Numbered from the stretch's first letter, positions 7,661-17,440 are shown. The stretch: 64,000 nt of DNA from Gilliamella sp. ESL0443 (GCF_019469165.1 NZ_CP048263.1:372001-436000); one strand, 5' to 3'. Numbers and translations are program-made. Notes: generated from the sequence alone by a model not told the origin.

Positions 7661-8422
7661 CTATTGGTTAACGATAGTGACCGGTATAGAGTCAAATAAA
7701 TAACCATCAAAATTTGGATCTTCACTGTCAGAAACAGTCATTAATGTTTGTTTAACATTTTCTAAGTGCTGCCACATAGCATGGCGTGCAGCCATTGCAT
7801 CTTTCAACTGTAATGCCTGTAGAATTTTTTCATGATCATATAACCATTTTTTTCGATAACTATGATCGGTTATTCTACTTTGTAGTTGGTCCCACATTTT
7901 ACTTGATGAACGTTTTGTCCATAGATCTTCTAATAACCGCTCAAGTATTGAGTTCTTTGTGGCTCGAGCTATTGCAATATGAAACATTTCATCAGCACTA
8001 TAGTCATCAAGTACATCTTGTTCTAAAATTTGACGTTCTTGTTCTAATATAGCTCTTAACTCTACAATATCAGCTTTTACAATTTGTGAGGCAGCAAAAG
8101 CGGCAATATTACTTTCAATTAATTGTCTCGCTTGTAATAATTCAAAAGGACCAAAATCCTCTTCTTCTATTTCCCTGTCTTTTTCAGACAAGAACTCGCT
8201 TGGTAAACCAATTACATAAACACCAGAGCCTTTTTTTACTTCAACTAATTTTTCAAGCTCTAACATAATTAATGCTTCTCGAACTACCGTTCTGCTAACA
8301 TCAAAGGTCTCAGCAATATCTCTTTCTGGTGGTAGACGGTCACCAATTTTAAAAGTTCCACTTTTTAATAACAATTTTAACTTATTACCAATTTCTTGAT
8401 AGAGTCGTTTGCCTCTTGGCAT
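7661..8422 (-). CDS. uxuR: GntR-family (FadR subfamily) regulator, UxuR-like
   Basis: A 253-residue repressor with an N-terminal winged helix (about 1-75: RLPPERDIAETFDVSRTVVREALIML) and a C-terminal FCD ligand-binding domain (GPFELLQARQLIESNIA at about 90). The C-terminal motifs YRKKWLYDHEKIL, AMWQHLENVKQ and FDGYLFDS fit E. coli UxuR better than ExuR. It should sense fructuronate or glucuronate and repress the flanking uxu/uxa genes through the dyad at 8524-8541. Placement between divergent target operons supports this. The paralogue assignment UxuR versus ExuR is inference from these residues. Confidence 0.87.
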   Translation of the reverse strand: MPRGKRLYQEIGNKLKLLLKSGTFKIGDRLPPERDIAETFDVSRTVVREALIMLELEKLVEVKKGSGVYVIGLPSEFLSEKDREIEEEDFGPFELLQARQLIESNIAAFAASQIVKADIVELRAILEQERQILEQDVLDDYSADEMFHIAIARATKNSILERLLEDLWTKRSSSKMWDQLQSRITDHSYRKKWLYDHEKILQALQLKDAMAARHAMWQHLENVKQTLMTVSDSEDPNFDGYLFDSIPVTIVNQ

Positions 8423-8523
8423 AATCTATAATCCTCAGAATACTATTAAGTTTATTGAAGATAATTATACGCTAATTATTAAACTCCTCTAAGTTAATAA
8501 TAAAAGAAATCCATTACATCTTT

Positions 8524-8541
8524 AAATTGGTTTACCAATAT
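8524..8541. promoter_or_regulatory. UxuR/ExuR-type operator
   Basis: AAATTGGTTTACCAATAT closely matches the known hexuronate repressor consensus AAATTGGTATACCAATTT, with two mismatches. It lies between the divergent uxuR and uxuB genes, about 100 bp upstream of uxuR and 70 bp left of the CRP dyad. A weaker half-site, AACCAAT, occurs at 8660-8666. Confidence 0.75.
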
Positions 8542-8594
8542 TGTCGGCCATTATAAAGATTTTAGCAAACATCCCTATAAAATAAACCAAAAAA

Positions 8595-8610
8595 TGTGAC
8601 GCGAATCACA
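8595..8610 (+). promoter_or_regulatory. Perfect CRP dyad upstream of uxuB
   Basis: TGTGA CGCGAA TCACA is a perfect CRP-type dyad, centre 8602.5, about 98 bp before the uxuB ATG. A class I (-61.5) position would put the start near 8664. The -10 is not obvious. Together with the UxuR operator this fits glucose-repressible, uronate-inducible expression. Confidence 0.7.
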
Positions 8611-8700
8611 AAAATTGAAAAATAAAGATGAAAATTTTGTCAACAAATGAAAATATGTCTAACCAATAAATATTGCAGTTAGTTAATTACGGTGTATAAA

Positions 8701-10170
8701 ATGTTGAATTTATTAGAAATACCACAATCAATCAAAAATAAACCTTTATACAATAGGGAGAAAATGACCGCTCGTATTGTACATATAGGTTTTGGTGCAT
8801 TTCACAGAGCACATCAGGCACTATTTACTGATCGTTTATTGAATAAAGGTAATAGTGATTGGGCTATCTGCGAGGTAAATATTGTTGGTGGTGAAGAGTT
8901 AATCAATGATATTAGAAAACAAGATCATCTATATACAGTGCTTGAAAAAGGCGCGACATCTAAACAAGCCTATATTATTGGAAGTGTAAAAGAATCATTA
9001 TTAGCACCAACAGACGGTATTGAAACAATTTTAGAAAAAATGGCTGATCCTATTGTCGAAATTGTTTCATTAACGGTAACTGAAAAAGGTTACTGTATGT
9101 TGCCTGGTGGGACTGGTTTGGATTTGAATAATGAATTAATCAAAGCAGATTTAGCTTCTCCAAGTAAACCTATGTCAGCGCCAGGTGTTATTGTTGAAGC
9201 TTTATATAGAAGAATGCAAAGAGGATTGAAATCGTTTACGGCTTTATCATGTGACAACATGCCAGAAAATGGTTTAGTTTTGAGGAAAGCTATTTTAGAT
9301 TTAGCGAATGCACGCGATCTTGAGCTGGCTAAATGGATTGAAAATAATACAACTTTCCCTTGTACGATGGTTGACCGTATTGTTCCTGCTGCAACATCTG
9401 AAACCTTAGAAGAAATTCAAGATGTTTTAGGTGGAATGTATGATCCGTGTGGTATTGCTTGTGAGCCATTTATTCAATGGGTTATTGAAGATAATTTTGT
9501 CACTTCACGACCTAATTGGAACGAAGCTGGTGCTGAATTTGTTGATAATGTAGTGCCATATGAAGAAATGAAACTTCGAATGCTAAATGGTAGCCATTCA
9601 TTTTTAGCCTATTTAGGTTATTTAGCTGGTTATGAGCATATCAATGATTGTATGAATGACGAAAATTATAAAAAAGCGACTTTATCGTTAATGATGCAAC
9701 AGCAAGCACCAACCTTAAATGTTCCTTCGCACGTTAATTTACAACAATATGCTGAAAAACTTATTGAAAGATTTAGTAACCCATCACTAAAACATAGAAC
9801 ATGGCAAATCGCTATGGATGGTACACAAAAACTACCGCAACGCATACTTGATTCTATCCGTTGGCATATTAAACATAATTCTGATTTTTCATTACTAGCT
9901 TTAGGGGTAGCTGGTTGGATGCGATATGTTGGTGGTATTGATGACCATAAACAAGTAATCGATATTCGAGATCCAATGGTTGATGAGTTGAAAAAACTTG
10001 TTGCTGAGAGTGATGAAGGGGTAGAAAGAGTTAACTCGTTATTAAGTTTAGAAGCTGTTTTTGGATCAGATTTACCCGCCAATTCATTATTCAGAGAAAA
10101 AATAACAGAACATTATCTTTCTTTAATGAAAAAAGGTGCTAAACAGACTATTAAGGATTTAGCTTTATAA
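8701..10170 (+). CDS. uxuB: Fructuronate reductase (mannonate oxidoreductase)
   Basis: UxuB reduces D-fructuronate to D-mannonate with NADH, between UxaC and UxuA. The 489-residue protein has the polyol dehydrogenase features: [20 protein letters not shown] near the N terminus, [42 protein letters not shown] with the catalytic Lys/Asn region (about 290-310), and [16 protein letters not shown]. Length equals that of E. coli UxuB (486). I use the ATG at 8701; a GTG three codons earlier is in frame. It begins the rightward uxuB-uxaC-exuT unit. Confidence 0.94.
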   Translation: MLNLLEIPQSIKNKPLYNREKMTARIVHIGFGAFHRAHQALFTDRLLNKGNSDWAICEVNIVGGEELINDIRKQDHLYTVLEKGATSKQAYIIGSVKESLLAPTDGIETILEKMADPIVEIVSLTVTEKGYCMLPGGTGLDLNNELIKADLASPSKPMSAPGVIVEALYRRMQRGLKSFTALSCDNMPENGLVLRKAILDLANARDLELAKWIENNTTFPCTMVDRIVPAATSETLEEIQDVLGGMYDPCGIACEPFIQWVIEDNFVTSRPNWNEAGAEFVDNVVPYEEMKLRMLNGSHSFLAYLGYLAGYEHINDCMNDENYKKATLSLMMQQQAPTLNVPSHVNLQQYAEKLIERFSNPSLKHRTWQIAMDGTQKLPQRILDSIRWHIKHNSDFSLLALGVAGWMRYVGGIDDHKQVIDIRDPMVDELKKLVAESDEGVERVNSLLSLEAVFGSDLPANSLFREKITEHYLSLMKKGAKQTIKDLAL

Positions 10171-10186
10171 ATTGGAAAGAAAAACA

Positions 10187-11593
10187 ATGAAAAAATTCTT
10201 AGATGATAACTTTTTGTTACAAACTGATGCGGCACAAAAGCTTTATTTTGATTACGCTGAAGATCAACCCATATACGATTATCATTGCCATTTACCACCA
10301 AAAGATATTGCTGAAAATAAAAATTTCCGTAATTTAGCTGAAATTTGGTTAGCAGGTGATCATTACAAATGGCGAGTGTTACGGACAGCTGGAATTGATG
10401 AAAAATATATCACAGGTGATGCATCTGACTATGAAAAATATCTTACTTGGGCAAAAGTTGTTCCTTTAACGCTTGGAAACCCGATTTACCATTGGACTCA
10501 TCTGGAGTTAAAAAGACCATTTGGTATAAAAAATATTCTTCTTAACGAAAAAACAGCTGATAAAATTTGGTCTGAGGCTAATGATAAATTAGCGACTGCT
10601 GAATTCTCAACCAGAGGTATTTTGACACAAATGAATGTCAAAGCAGTAGGAACAACTGATGACCCTATTGATTCACTTGAATATCACAAACAAATCGCTT
10701 TAGATGCTTCATTTAATACTAAAGTAAGACCAAGTTGGCGACCAGACAGAGTTTTTAAAATAGAACTAACAGGCTTTGTTGATTATATTGTTGAATTAGG
10801 AAAAGTAACTGATATTGAAATTAATAGTTTTGAAAAATTACTTTGTGCGTTAACCAAACGATTAGATCATTTTGAACAACATGGTTGTGAAGCTGCAGAT
10901 CATGGCATCGAAATTCTCCGTTATGCTGATATTCCTTCGGAAAAACAGCTTGATCAAATAATAGTAAAACGTCTTGCTAATCAGTCCCTTTCTGAACTGG
11001 AAATTGCACAATTTAGTACAGCAGTACTTGTTTGGTTAGGTAAGCAATATCATAAACGTAATTGGGTTATGCAATTACATTTAGGAGCTTTGCGTAATAA
11101 TAATCAACGAATGTTTAAAATACTTGGTCCTGATGCTGGGTTTGACTCGATTGGCGATAGACCCATTGCTGAACCACTTTCTTCATTATTAGGTATTTTG
11201 GACTTAACTGATGAACTTCCTAAAACTATTTTGTATTGTCTAAACCCTCGTGATAATGAGGTCTTAGCGACTATGGCTGGTAACTTTCAAGGTTCAAATA
11301 TTGCAGGAAAAATTCAATTTGGTTCGGGCTGGTGGTTCAATGACCAAAAAGATGGAATGGAACGTCAGATAATGCAACTTTCTCAAATGGGATTATTAAG
11401 TCAATTTGTCGGTATGTTAACTGATTCCCGTAGTTTTTTATCATTTACAAGACATGAATATTTTAGGCGAATTCTTTGTAATATGGTGGGGAATTGGATG
11501 GAAAATGGAGAAATTCCTGAAGATTTTGACTTAGTTGGCAACATGATTAGAAATATTTGTTTTAACAATGCAAATCATTATTTTTCTAAATAA
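10187..11593 (+). CDS. uxaC: Uronate isomerase
   Basis: UxaC isomerises D-glucuronate to D-fructuronate (and galacturonate to tagaturonate), a cytoplasmic member of the amidohydrolase superfamily. The metal-binding YDYHCHLPP is at about residues 27-35, followed by [40 protein letters not shown] and MLTDSRSF. The ATG at 10187 has GGAAAG seven bases before it; an upstream in-frame TTG directly after the uxuB stop would add five residues and has no ribosome binding site. The gap to uxuB is 16 bp. The 468-residue length matches E. coli (470). Altronate-branch genes (uxaA, uxaB) are not in the window. Confidence 0.95.
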   Translation: MKKFLDDNFLLQTDAAQKLYFDYAEDQPIYDYHCHLPPKDIAENKNFRNLAEIWLAGDHYKWRVLRTAGIDEKYITGDASDYEKYLTWAKVVPLTLGNPIYHWTHLELKRPFGIKNILLNEKTADKIWSEANDKLATAEFSTRGILTQMNVKAVGTTDDPIDSLEYHKQIALDASFNTKVRPSWRPDRVFKIELTGFVDYIVELGKVTDIEINSFEKLLCALTKRLDHFEQHGCEAADHGIEILRYADIPSEKQLDQIIVKRLANQSLSELEIAQFSTAVLVWLGKQYHKRNWVMQLHLGALRNNNQRMFKILGPDAGFDSIGDRPIAEPLSSLLGILDLTDELPKTILYCLNPRDNEVLATMAGNFQGSNIAGKIQFGSGWWFNDQKDGMERQIMQLSQMGLLSQFVGMLTDSRSFLSFTRHEYFRRILCNMVGNWMENGEIPEDFDLVGNMIRNICFNNANHYFSK

Positions 11594-11628
11594 CACGAAT
11601 TAACAATAAATAAGATGAAGGAAATAAA

Positions 11629-12894
11629 ATGAGAACAATTCCAAAATTTCGGTGGTACATGATTTTACTTGTCTGTGCTATTACAATAATCAATTATCTT
11701 GATCGAACGGCATTAGGAGTTGCCGCGCCGACAATTTTAGAAACCACAGGTATTACTAAAGAGCAATATTCTTGGATTGTTAGCGCATTCCAGTTAGCGT
11801 ATACAATAGGTCAACCTATCATGGGCTTTTTTATTGATACTATAGGTCTAAGACTTGGGTTTGCTATCTGTGCGGTAATTTGGGGATTAGCAACCATGGG
11901 TCATGCATTGACAGGTACATGGCAAGGTTTAGCTTTCATGCGCGGTGTAATGGGCTTTAGTGAAGCATCAGCTATCCCAGCAGGAATAAAAACTGCCTCT
12001 ATATGGTTCCCTGCAAAAGAAAGAGGGATCGCATCAGGTGTGTTTAATATGGGGACATCTTTTGGTGCTATGTTAGCTCCCCCTCTAATCGCTTGGTGTA
12101 TTTTATTCCAAGGTTGGGAATTTGCTTTCGTTGTTTCTGGTTCGTTAGCATTAATTGCTGCTCTTGCTTGGTTTATTTTTTATCGTGACCCTAAAGATTC
12201 AAAAATATTGTCTCCTGAAGAAAGAGAATATATTGAAGCAGGTCAAGAAAAATATTTAGACAATGATAAAGAAAAAGTATCTTTAAAAACGATCCTTACT
12301 CAGCGTAATTTCTGGGGTATTGGTATTGCACGTTTTCTTGCAGATCCAGCTTGGGGGACAATCAATTTTTGGGTGCCAATTTTCTTCGTTGAAACATTAC
12401 ACTTTAGTTTAAAAGAAATTGCTATGTTTGTTTGGCTACCGTTTTTGATGGCTGATCTAGGCTGTTTAGCAAGTGGTTTTGTTGCGAAGTTTTTTAATGA
12501 CCGTGGAATATCATTAATCAATTCAAGATTGATCACCTTTACCATCGGCGCTGTGTTAATGATGACCATTGGTTTTGTTAGTATTGTTGAAAACCCATAC
12601 TTAGCGGTATTTTTAATCAGCCTTGGTGGTTTTTCACATCAATTATTATCTACTGTAGCATCAACTTTAGGCGGCGATTTATTTAAGAAAAATCAGGTTG
12701 CTACAGCAGTTGGGATGGCCGGTGCTTGTGCTTGGACAGGTCAATTAATATTTAACCTTTTCATTGGTGCATTTGTAGGCATAATTGGTTTTGGTCCTTT
12801 CTTTATTGCATTAGCTTTCTTTGATGTAATCGGTGCAATTGTGCTTTGGACATTTATTCGCGAGAACCAAGTTAATCAAAGTACCACTAATTAA
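11629..12894 (+). CDS. exuT: Hexuronate MFS transporter, ExuT-like
   Basis: A 421-residue inner-membrane symporter of the anion:cation symporter family. It follows E. coli ExuT in length and motifs: RWYMILLVC in helix 1, VAAPTILE, SEASAIPAGIKTASIWFPAKERGIASGVFNMG and FLADPAWGTINFWVP. About 12 hydrophobic helices can be counted. It should import glucuronate or galacturonate for the adjacent UxaC/UxuB. It follows uxaC by 35 bp with GAAGGA upstream of the ATG, and is the last gene before a strong terminator. Confidence 0.88.
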   Translation: MRTIPKFRWYMILLVCAITIINYLDRTALGVAAPTILETTGITKEQYSWIVSAFQLAYTIGQPIMGFFIDTIGLRLGFAICAVIWGLATMGHALTGTWQGLAFMRGVMGFSEASAIPAGIKTASIWFPAKERGIASGVFNMGTSFGAMLAPPLIAWCILFQGWEFAFVVSGSLALIAALAWFIFYRDPKDSKILSPEEREYIEAGQEKYLDNDKEKVSLKTILTQRNFWGIGIARFLADPAWGTINFWVPIFFVETLHFSLKEIAMFVWLPFLMADLGCLASGFVAKFFNDRGISLINSRLITFTIGAVLMMTIGFVSIVENPYLAVFLISLGGFSHQLLSTVASTLGGDLFKKNQVATAVGMAGACAWTGQLIFNLFIGAFVGIIGFGPFFIALAFFDVIGAIVLWTFIRENQVNQSTTN

Positions 12895-12934
12895 TCATAA
12901 CTAGATAACTAACAAATAATTAATAATAACTAAC

Positions 12935-12973
12935 ATAGGTAGGATCAAAATTTTTGATTCTACCTATTTTTTT
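12935..12973 (+). terminator. Intrinsic terminator of the uxuB-uxaC-exuT operon
   Basis: Long stem pairing ATAGGTAGGATCAAA with TTTGATTCTACCTAT, followed by seven T. A very stable end to the operon. Confidence 0.9.
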
Positions 12974-13159
12974 GAAATTGAATAATTATTTTAATTAGCC
13001 TTATTATTTATTTCATTTTTAATAGTTCAAATAATGTGTAAATATTATTTTTTTACACGACTTTTTTGAATAGATCAGGTAAATTATTGAGTATTGAGTT
13101 ATTTATATTAAAAATAGATTTGTTTTAATTTTAGCAAGAACTAAGGATGAGCCTAATTC

Positions 13160-13621
13160 ATGCGTGATAATGAGCCAAAAATGTTGACCAGCCTTTTGTC
13201 ACAAGGGGCTTTATTATCCCAAATAAAAGAAAGGACATTAGCACTGAGTCAATTAACGAAGGTTATTGATGAATTGCTTCCAGCACCGTTGAATCAGCAA
13301 TATAGAGTCGCAAATTATCGTCAAGGTATTCTTATTCTTGAAGTTAGTTCAGCTAACTGGTTAACAAGAATAAAATACGAACAAAGTAATTTGATTTCAG
13401 GTATACGTCAAAAAATCTTACCTTCGTTATCCTCTATTCAATATAAGATTAATCCCACTATTGCGACAAATAACTCACAATTAGTTAATTTTTCAAATAA
13501 GAATGCTAAAATTAATAATGTGATTACGATTCAAACAGCAATATATTTAAATGCTTTGGCTGAGCAAGCACCTGAAAAACTAAAAAAACAATTGATAAAA
13601 CTTGCTAACCATGCAAAATAA
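13160..13621 (+). CDS. dciA: DciA-like (DUF721) replicative helicase loader
   Basis: A 153-residue protein with the DUF721/DciA pattern: LTKVIDELLPAPL at the start, then RVANYRQGILILEVSSANWLTRIKYEQ (residues ~48-78), the conserved strand and Trp of the family. DciA is the ancestral loader of the DnaB helicase; E. coli has lost it in favour of the phage-derived DnaC. AAGGATG precedes the ATG at a slightly long spacing; a second ATG at 13181 is possible. It is followed 48 bp later by yhcB on the same strand. In E. coli zapE holds this position. The family call is moderately firm. Confidence 0.72.
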   Translation: MRDNEPKMLTSLLSQGALLSQIKERTLALSQLTKVIDELLPAPLNQQYRVANYRQGILILEVSSANWLTRIKYEQSNLISGIRQKILPSLSSIQYKINPTIATNNSQLVNFSNKNAKINNVITIQTAIYLNALAEQAPEKLKKQLIKLANHAK

Positions 13622-13669
13622 GCTAAACAATATTTAGAAATAATAAATGAGAAGATACAGGAGTGAAAT

Positions 13670-14077
13670 ATGGATAAAAGTATGATGACCTATATTATCA
13701 TCGGCCTAATAATTGGTTTTATTGTGGGTATAATTTTCACCAATTTTGTTTCTCAAAAAGGACGTAAATATGCCAAAGTTAAACGCGAATTGGAACAAGC
13801 CCAAGAAGAATTAGCATCTCAAAAACAGATGATGGTTAAACATTTTTCTCATAGTGCTGAAATATTGGATAATATGGCCAAAGATTTTCGTCGCTTATAT
13901 CAACATATTGCTGAAACTTCTGGGCAATTTGTAACTTCTGATGATATGCCTATGATTGATTTAGAAGCTGTCAATAATGATATCAGTGTCAAAAATGAAT
14001 TAACACTTGAAAAGCAGCCTAAAGACTATTCAGATAATCCTTCAGGATTATTCAAAAATGATGAAGTGAAATCTTAA
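13670..14077 (+). CDS. zapG: YhcB/ZapG-family inner-membrane envelope protein
   Basis: A 135-residue protein with one N-terminal membrane helix (about residues 6-27, YIIIGLIIGFIVGIIF), then a cytoplasmic coiled coil (RELEQAQEELASQKQMM) and the conserved segment SHSAEILDNMAKDFRRLYQHIAETS (about 60-85). This is YhcB (DUF1043), tied to cell division and envelope growth through the elongasome and divisome. Length and position (just before degQ) are as in E. coli. A GGAG site lies seven bases before the ATG. Confidence 0.9.
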   Translation: MDKSMMTYIIIGLIIGFIVGIIFTNFVSQKGRKYAKVKRELEQAQEELASQKQMMVKHFSHSAEILDNMAKDFRRLYQHIAETSGQFVTSDDMPMIDLEAVNNDISVKNELTLEKQPKDYSDNPSGLFKNDEVKS

Positions 14078-14152
14078 TTAATTTTCAACATTTCTTAGTT
14101 TTATTAGGCTATTTATGTTTTAAATATCAAATTTCTTAAATAAGAGAGTTTT

Positions 14153-15529
14153 ATGATGAGTCATTCTTTACGAAAACCAAAAAAATTATTAAGTATAATT
14201 GCATTAAGTTTAGGTTTAAGTTTAGCTACATTATCTAATGCCAATGCGGCATTCCCATTTTTACCAACGGATAATAACCAACAACAACCATCGTTGGCAC
14301 CAATGTTGGAAACCGTTTTACCTTCGGTAGTAAGTATTAAAGTTGAAGGTACTGCTCAAATGCAAAATAATATGCCGGAAGAATTTAGACGATTTTTCGG
14401 CTATCCGGATAGTCAATCTAGGCCTTTTTCGGGATTAGGTTCTGGTGTCATTATTGATGCTGAAAAAGGTTATATTGTTACCAATAATCATGTAATTGAT
14501 AGTGCCGATAAAATTACGGTAGTAATAAATGACGGTCATGAATATCAAGCAAAACTAATTGGTAAAGATCCACAAAGTGATATTGCTTTATTAAAAGTGG
14601 ATAATGCAAAAAAATTAACCTCAATCAAACTTGCTGACTCAGATAAAACGCGAGTTGGTGATTACGTTGTTGCGATTGGTAATCCATTCGGTATCGGTCA
14701 AACTGTTACTTCAGGTATCATTTCTGCGTTAGCTCGTAGTGGGTTAAGTATGGATGGCTTTGAAAATTTCATTCAAACTGACGCGTCAATTAACCAAGGT
14801 AACTCCGGTGGTGCTTTAGTTAACTTAAATGGTGAACTAGTTGGGATAAACACTGCTATTATTGCGCCAAGTGGGGGTAATGTAGGAATTGGTTTCGCTA
14901 TACCTAGTAATATGGTTAGAAGTTTGACGTCTCAACTTATTGAGTATGGTGAAGTTAAACGAGGTGTTTTAGGTATAAAAGGTAATGAATTAACATCAGA
15001 TATTGCTAAAGCTTTTGACCTTGAAGTACAAAAAGGTGCTTTTGTTAGTGAAGTTATAGATGATTCTGCTGCAAAAGAGGCAGGAATTAAATCTGGTGAT
15101 GTCATCATTTCTATGGACGGTAAACCGGTTGATAGTTTTGCAGAGTTACGCGCAAAAATCGCGACAACTGGAGCTGGTCGTACAGTTAAATTAGGTTTGA
15201 TTCGAGATGGCAAAGAGATTTCTGTTGAGGTTAAATTGAAAAACGGTGATGCATCCAGTACCGAAGCAAAATCTTTACATCCAGCACTTGAAGGTGCAAC
15301 ACTTGTTAATGGTGATATAAAAGGACAAAAAGGTGTATTAATTGAGAGTATTGTTAAAAACTCTCCTGCTTCACGTTTAAGTTTACAAGAAGGTGATCTT
15401 ATCACTGGGGTCAATAAGTCTAGAGTTAATAGTATTTCTGAACTACGTAAAGTGATTGATAGCAATCCTTCTGCAATCGCTTTAAATATTGTCCGAGGAG
15501 ATAGCCGTCTATATCTTATCTTACGCTAA
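14153..15529 (+). CDS. degQ: Periplasmic serine endoprotease DegQ/DegP family
   Basis: A 458-residue periplasmic protease and chaperone. It has a signal peptide (KKLLSIIALSLGLSLATLSNANA, cleavage near residue 36), a trypsin-like domain with the triad His in TNNHVI, Asp in SDIALLKV and Ser in GNSGGALV, then two PDZ domains (about residues 270-350 and 385-455). The LA loop is short, as in DegQ rather than DegP, and degS is downstream as in E. coli. It degrades misfolded envelope proteins. Its start has GAG six bases upstream. Confidence 0.92.
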   Translation: MMSHSLRKPKKLLSIIALSLGLSLATLSNANAAFPFLPTDNNQQQPSLAPMLETVLPSVVSIKVEGTAQMQNNMPEEFRRFFGYPDSQSRPFSGLGSGVIIDAEKGYIVTNNHVIDSADKITVVINDGHEYQAKLIGKDPQSDIALLKVDNAKKLTSIKLADSDKTRVGDYVVAIGNPFGIGQTVTSGIISALARSGLSMDGFENFIQTDASINQGNSGGALVNLNGELVGINTAIIAPSGGNVGIGFAIPSNMVRSLTSQLIEYGEVKRGVLGIKGNELTSDIAKAFDLEVQKGAFVSEVIDDSAAKEAGIKSGDVIISMDGKPVDSFAELRAKIATTGAGRTVKLGLIRDGKEISVEVKLKNGDASSTEAKSLHPALEGATLVNGDIKGQKGVLIESIVKNSPASRLSLQEGDLITGVNKSRVNSISELRKVIDSNPSAIALNIVRGDSRLYLILR

Positions 15530-15549
15530 GTAATTATATAGCTAAAAAT

Positions 15550-15570
15550 CGTCGATGCTTTGCATCGACG
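15550..15570. other. Perfect 9-bp stem hairpin between degQ and degS
   Basis: CGTCGATGC TTT GCATCGACG is a perfect stem with a three-base loop, 20 bp after the degQ stop. On the plus strand it is followed by AAAAC rather than U. On the minus strand the U-run (TTTTT) is present, but there is no leftward gene upstream. It may attenuate degQ transcripts or protect their 3' end. Confidence 0.5.
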
Positions 15571-15639
15571 AAAACTTCATTTTAACCATCAGTTAGATAT
15601 GATAGAATCTTATCAACTATTCTCATCTATATAATAATT

Positions 15640-16692
15640 ATGCTTAAAAAGTTTCTTTGGCCAATATTAATTGGTGGTGTGTTAGCGATAGTATTACTCA
15701 TTATTTTCCCTTCTTTAAGAAATGGAACACAATCAGATTTTTCCAGATCTATTTTTAATGAAGAACCTATGAGTTATTCTGACGCGGTTAAGATTGCTGC
15801 TCCAGCAGTAGTAAATATCTACAGTCGATCGATTAATTCTGTTCCAAAACAATCACAAGATGGCCCAATTACACCGCTAGGTTCTGGTGTAATTATGAGT
15901 GAGTATGGCTATATCATTACCAATTATCATGTTGTTGATGGAGCTGAACAAATTATTGTTGCCTTGCAAGATGGTCGAATTTTTGAAGCATTACCTGTAG
16001 GTTCCGATAAGTTGGTTGATATTGCAGTGCTTAAAATAGAGGCAACTAATATCCCGGTCATACCTATTAATTCTAAACGAGACCCAAAAATTGGTGATGT
16101 TGTTTTAGCTATTGGTAATCCATACAACATCGGTCAAACGATTACCCAAGGTATTATTAGTGCGACAGGGCGTGACGGATTAAGCCCATATCGTCGACAA
16201 AACTTTATTCAAACTGATGCATCGATTAATCATGGTAATTCAGGTGGAGCTTTAGTAAATACTAAAGGTGAGTTGGTAGGCATTAATACATTGACATTTG
16301 CTAAAAATCTCGGTAATGATGTTCCTGAAGGAATTGGTTTTGCCATCCCAACAGCATTAGCCGTTAAAATAATGGATAAATTAATTCAAGATGGGAAAGT
16401 GATTCGAGGCTATATTGGCATTGATGGGTTAGAATTCGCCCCAACGCAAAATCCTAGTGATTTACCGAAGGTATTAGGTATATTAGTTACCAATGCTGAA
16501 GGACCTTCATTACAGGCTGGCGTTGAAGCAAATGATATATTAATTATGGTTGATAATAAACCAGTAAAATCCATAGTAGAAACTATGGATCAAATTGCAG
16601 AGTTGAAACCAGGAACAATCGTCCCCATATTAGTTTTACGAAATGGAGAAAAGATTGAACTTCAAGTAACTATCGGGCAATTACCGGTTTAG
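15640..16692 (+). CDS. degS: Membrane-anchored regulatory protease DegS
   Basis: A 350-residue DegS: one N-terminal membrane anchor (FLWPILIGGVLAIVLLIIF, residues 4-22), a protease domain with triad His in TNYHVV, Asp in VDIAVLKIE and Ser in GNSGGALV, and a single C-terminal PDZ (about 255-345). DegS senses unfolded porin C-termini and cuts the anti-sigma factor RseA, activating sigma E. The two porins in this window end in Phe, the type of tail DegS recognises. It follows degQ by 110 bp with the hairpin between them. Confidence 0.93.
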   Translation: MLKKFLWPILIGGVLAIVLLIIFPSLRNGTQSDFSRSIFNEEPMSYSDAVKIAAPAVVNIYSRSINSVPKQSQDGPITPLGSGVIMSEYGYIITNYHVVDGAEQIIVALQDGRIFEALPVGSDKLVDIAVLKIEATNIPVIPINSKRDPKIGDVVLAIGNPYNIGQTITQGIISATGRDGLSPYRRQNFIQTDASINHGNSGGALVNTKGELVGINTLTFAKNLGNDVPEGIGFAIPTALAVKIMDKLIQDGKVIRGYIGIDGLEFAPTQNPSDLPKVLGILVTNAEGPSLQAGVEANDILIMVDNKPVKSIVETMDQIAELKPGTIVPILVLRNGEKIELQVTIGQLPV

Positions 16693-16708
16693 ATTGGTCG
16701 ATTATTAC

Positions 16709-16737
16709 TTGATTATCTTTCATATAGGACGTATAAT
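16709..16737 (+). promoter_or_regulatory. Sigma-70 promoter of rpmE
   Basis: TTGATT (16709-16714), 17-bp spacer, TATAAT (16732-16737). Transcription should start near 16744, leaving a leader of about 90 bases before rpmE, long enough for autogenous control. Confidence 0.75.
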
Positions 16738-16833
16738 TCGCACCCTTATCATGTTATTTAACACTCGTATGGTGTATAGATTTTGCGATTAAGCCGTTTA
16801 TATAGCGATACGAACAAACTTTAGAGGTTTATT

Positions 16834-17049
16834 ATGAAAGAAGGTATCCATCCAGAATACACTGCAATTACAGCAACTTGTTCTTGTGGTAACACAATTA
16901 AAACTCATTCAACTATTGGTCATGATATTCATCTTGACGTATGTGGTGAATGTCACCCGTTTTATACTGGTAAACAACGTGATGTTGCAACTGGCGGACG
17001 TGTTGATAAATTCAAACAACGTTTTGCAATGGTTGGTGGTAAAAAATAG
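16834..17049 (+). CDS. rpmE: 50S ribosomal protein L31, zinc-binding (C+) form
   Basis: 71-residue L31. It has the four zinc-binding cysteines (C16, C18, C37, C40 in CSCGN and DVCGEC), so this is the C+ paralogue used in zinc-replete cells. Body and tail ([13 protein letters not shown]) match E. coli L31. GAGG precedes the ATG. It has its own promoter and terminator and converges with metJ. Confidence 0.97.
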   Translation: MKEGIHPEYTAITATCSCGNTIKTHSTIGHDIHLDVCGECHPFYTGKQRDVATGGRVDKFKQRFAMVGGKK

Positions 17050-17070
17050 TTTTACTAAACTAACGTTGTC

Positions 17071-17096
17071 AAAAAGGCGCTTTAAGCGCCTTTTTT
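17071..17096 (+). terminator. Bidirectional terminator between rpmE and metJ
   Basis: AAAAAGGCGC TTTAA GCGCC TTTTTT; A-run and T-run on either side let it serve rpmE (rightward) and metJ (leftward). Confidence 0.88.
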
Positions 17097-17122
17097 GTAT
17101 CTACTATTTTATTTTAATTCAA

Positions 17123-17440
17123 TCATTCGTCGATTAAATCCGGATCGATGCCTAAATCTCTCATCATTTTTTGTGCTTGTTGTGGAATTCCATCATCACG
17201 ATCTTTCTGAAGATCTTCATCACAAGGGAGTGGTTGACCAGTATAAGCGTGTAAAAAGGCTTCACATAATAATTCACTATTCGTTGCATGACGTAAGTTA
17301 TTGACTTGTCGCCTTGTTCGCTCATCAGTTAATATTTTAAGTACTTTCAACGGAATTGAGACTGTAATTTTTTTTACTTGTTCACTTTTTTTACCATGTT
17401 CAGCATAAGGGCTGATATAATCGCCGTTCCATTCCATCAT
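17123..17440 (-). CDS. metJ: Methionine repressor MetJ
   Basis: MetJ is the ribbon-helix-helix repressor that uses S-adenosylmethionine as corepressor. Residues ~10-70 ([48 protein letters not shown]) are essentially identical to E. coli MetJ, including the DNA-binding strand KKITVSI. The C-terminal third is more divergent. I chose the ATG at 17440, giving 105 residues as in E. coli; an in-frame GTG four codons earlier is less likely. It is divergent from metB with three met boxes between, the usual autoregulated arrangement. Confidence 0.96.
   Translation of the reverse strand: MMEWNGDYISPYAEHGKKSEQVKKITVSIPLKVLKILTDERTRRQVNNLRHATNSELLCEAFLHAYTGQPLPCDEDLQKDRDDGIPQQAQKMMRDLGIDPDLIDE

Noticed and set aside
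14932-15465. 177-codon open frame antisense to degQ
   Set aside because: Lies wholly inside the conserved PDZ domains of degQ on the other strand, with no start signal and low-complexity Ser/Pro-rich translation.
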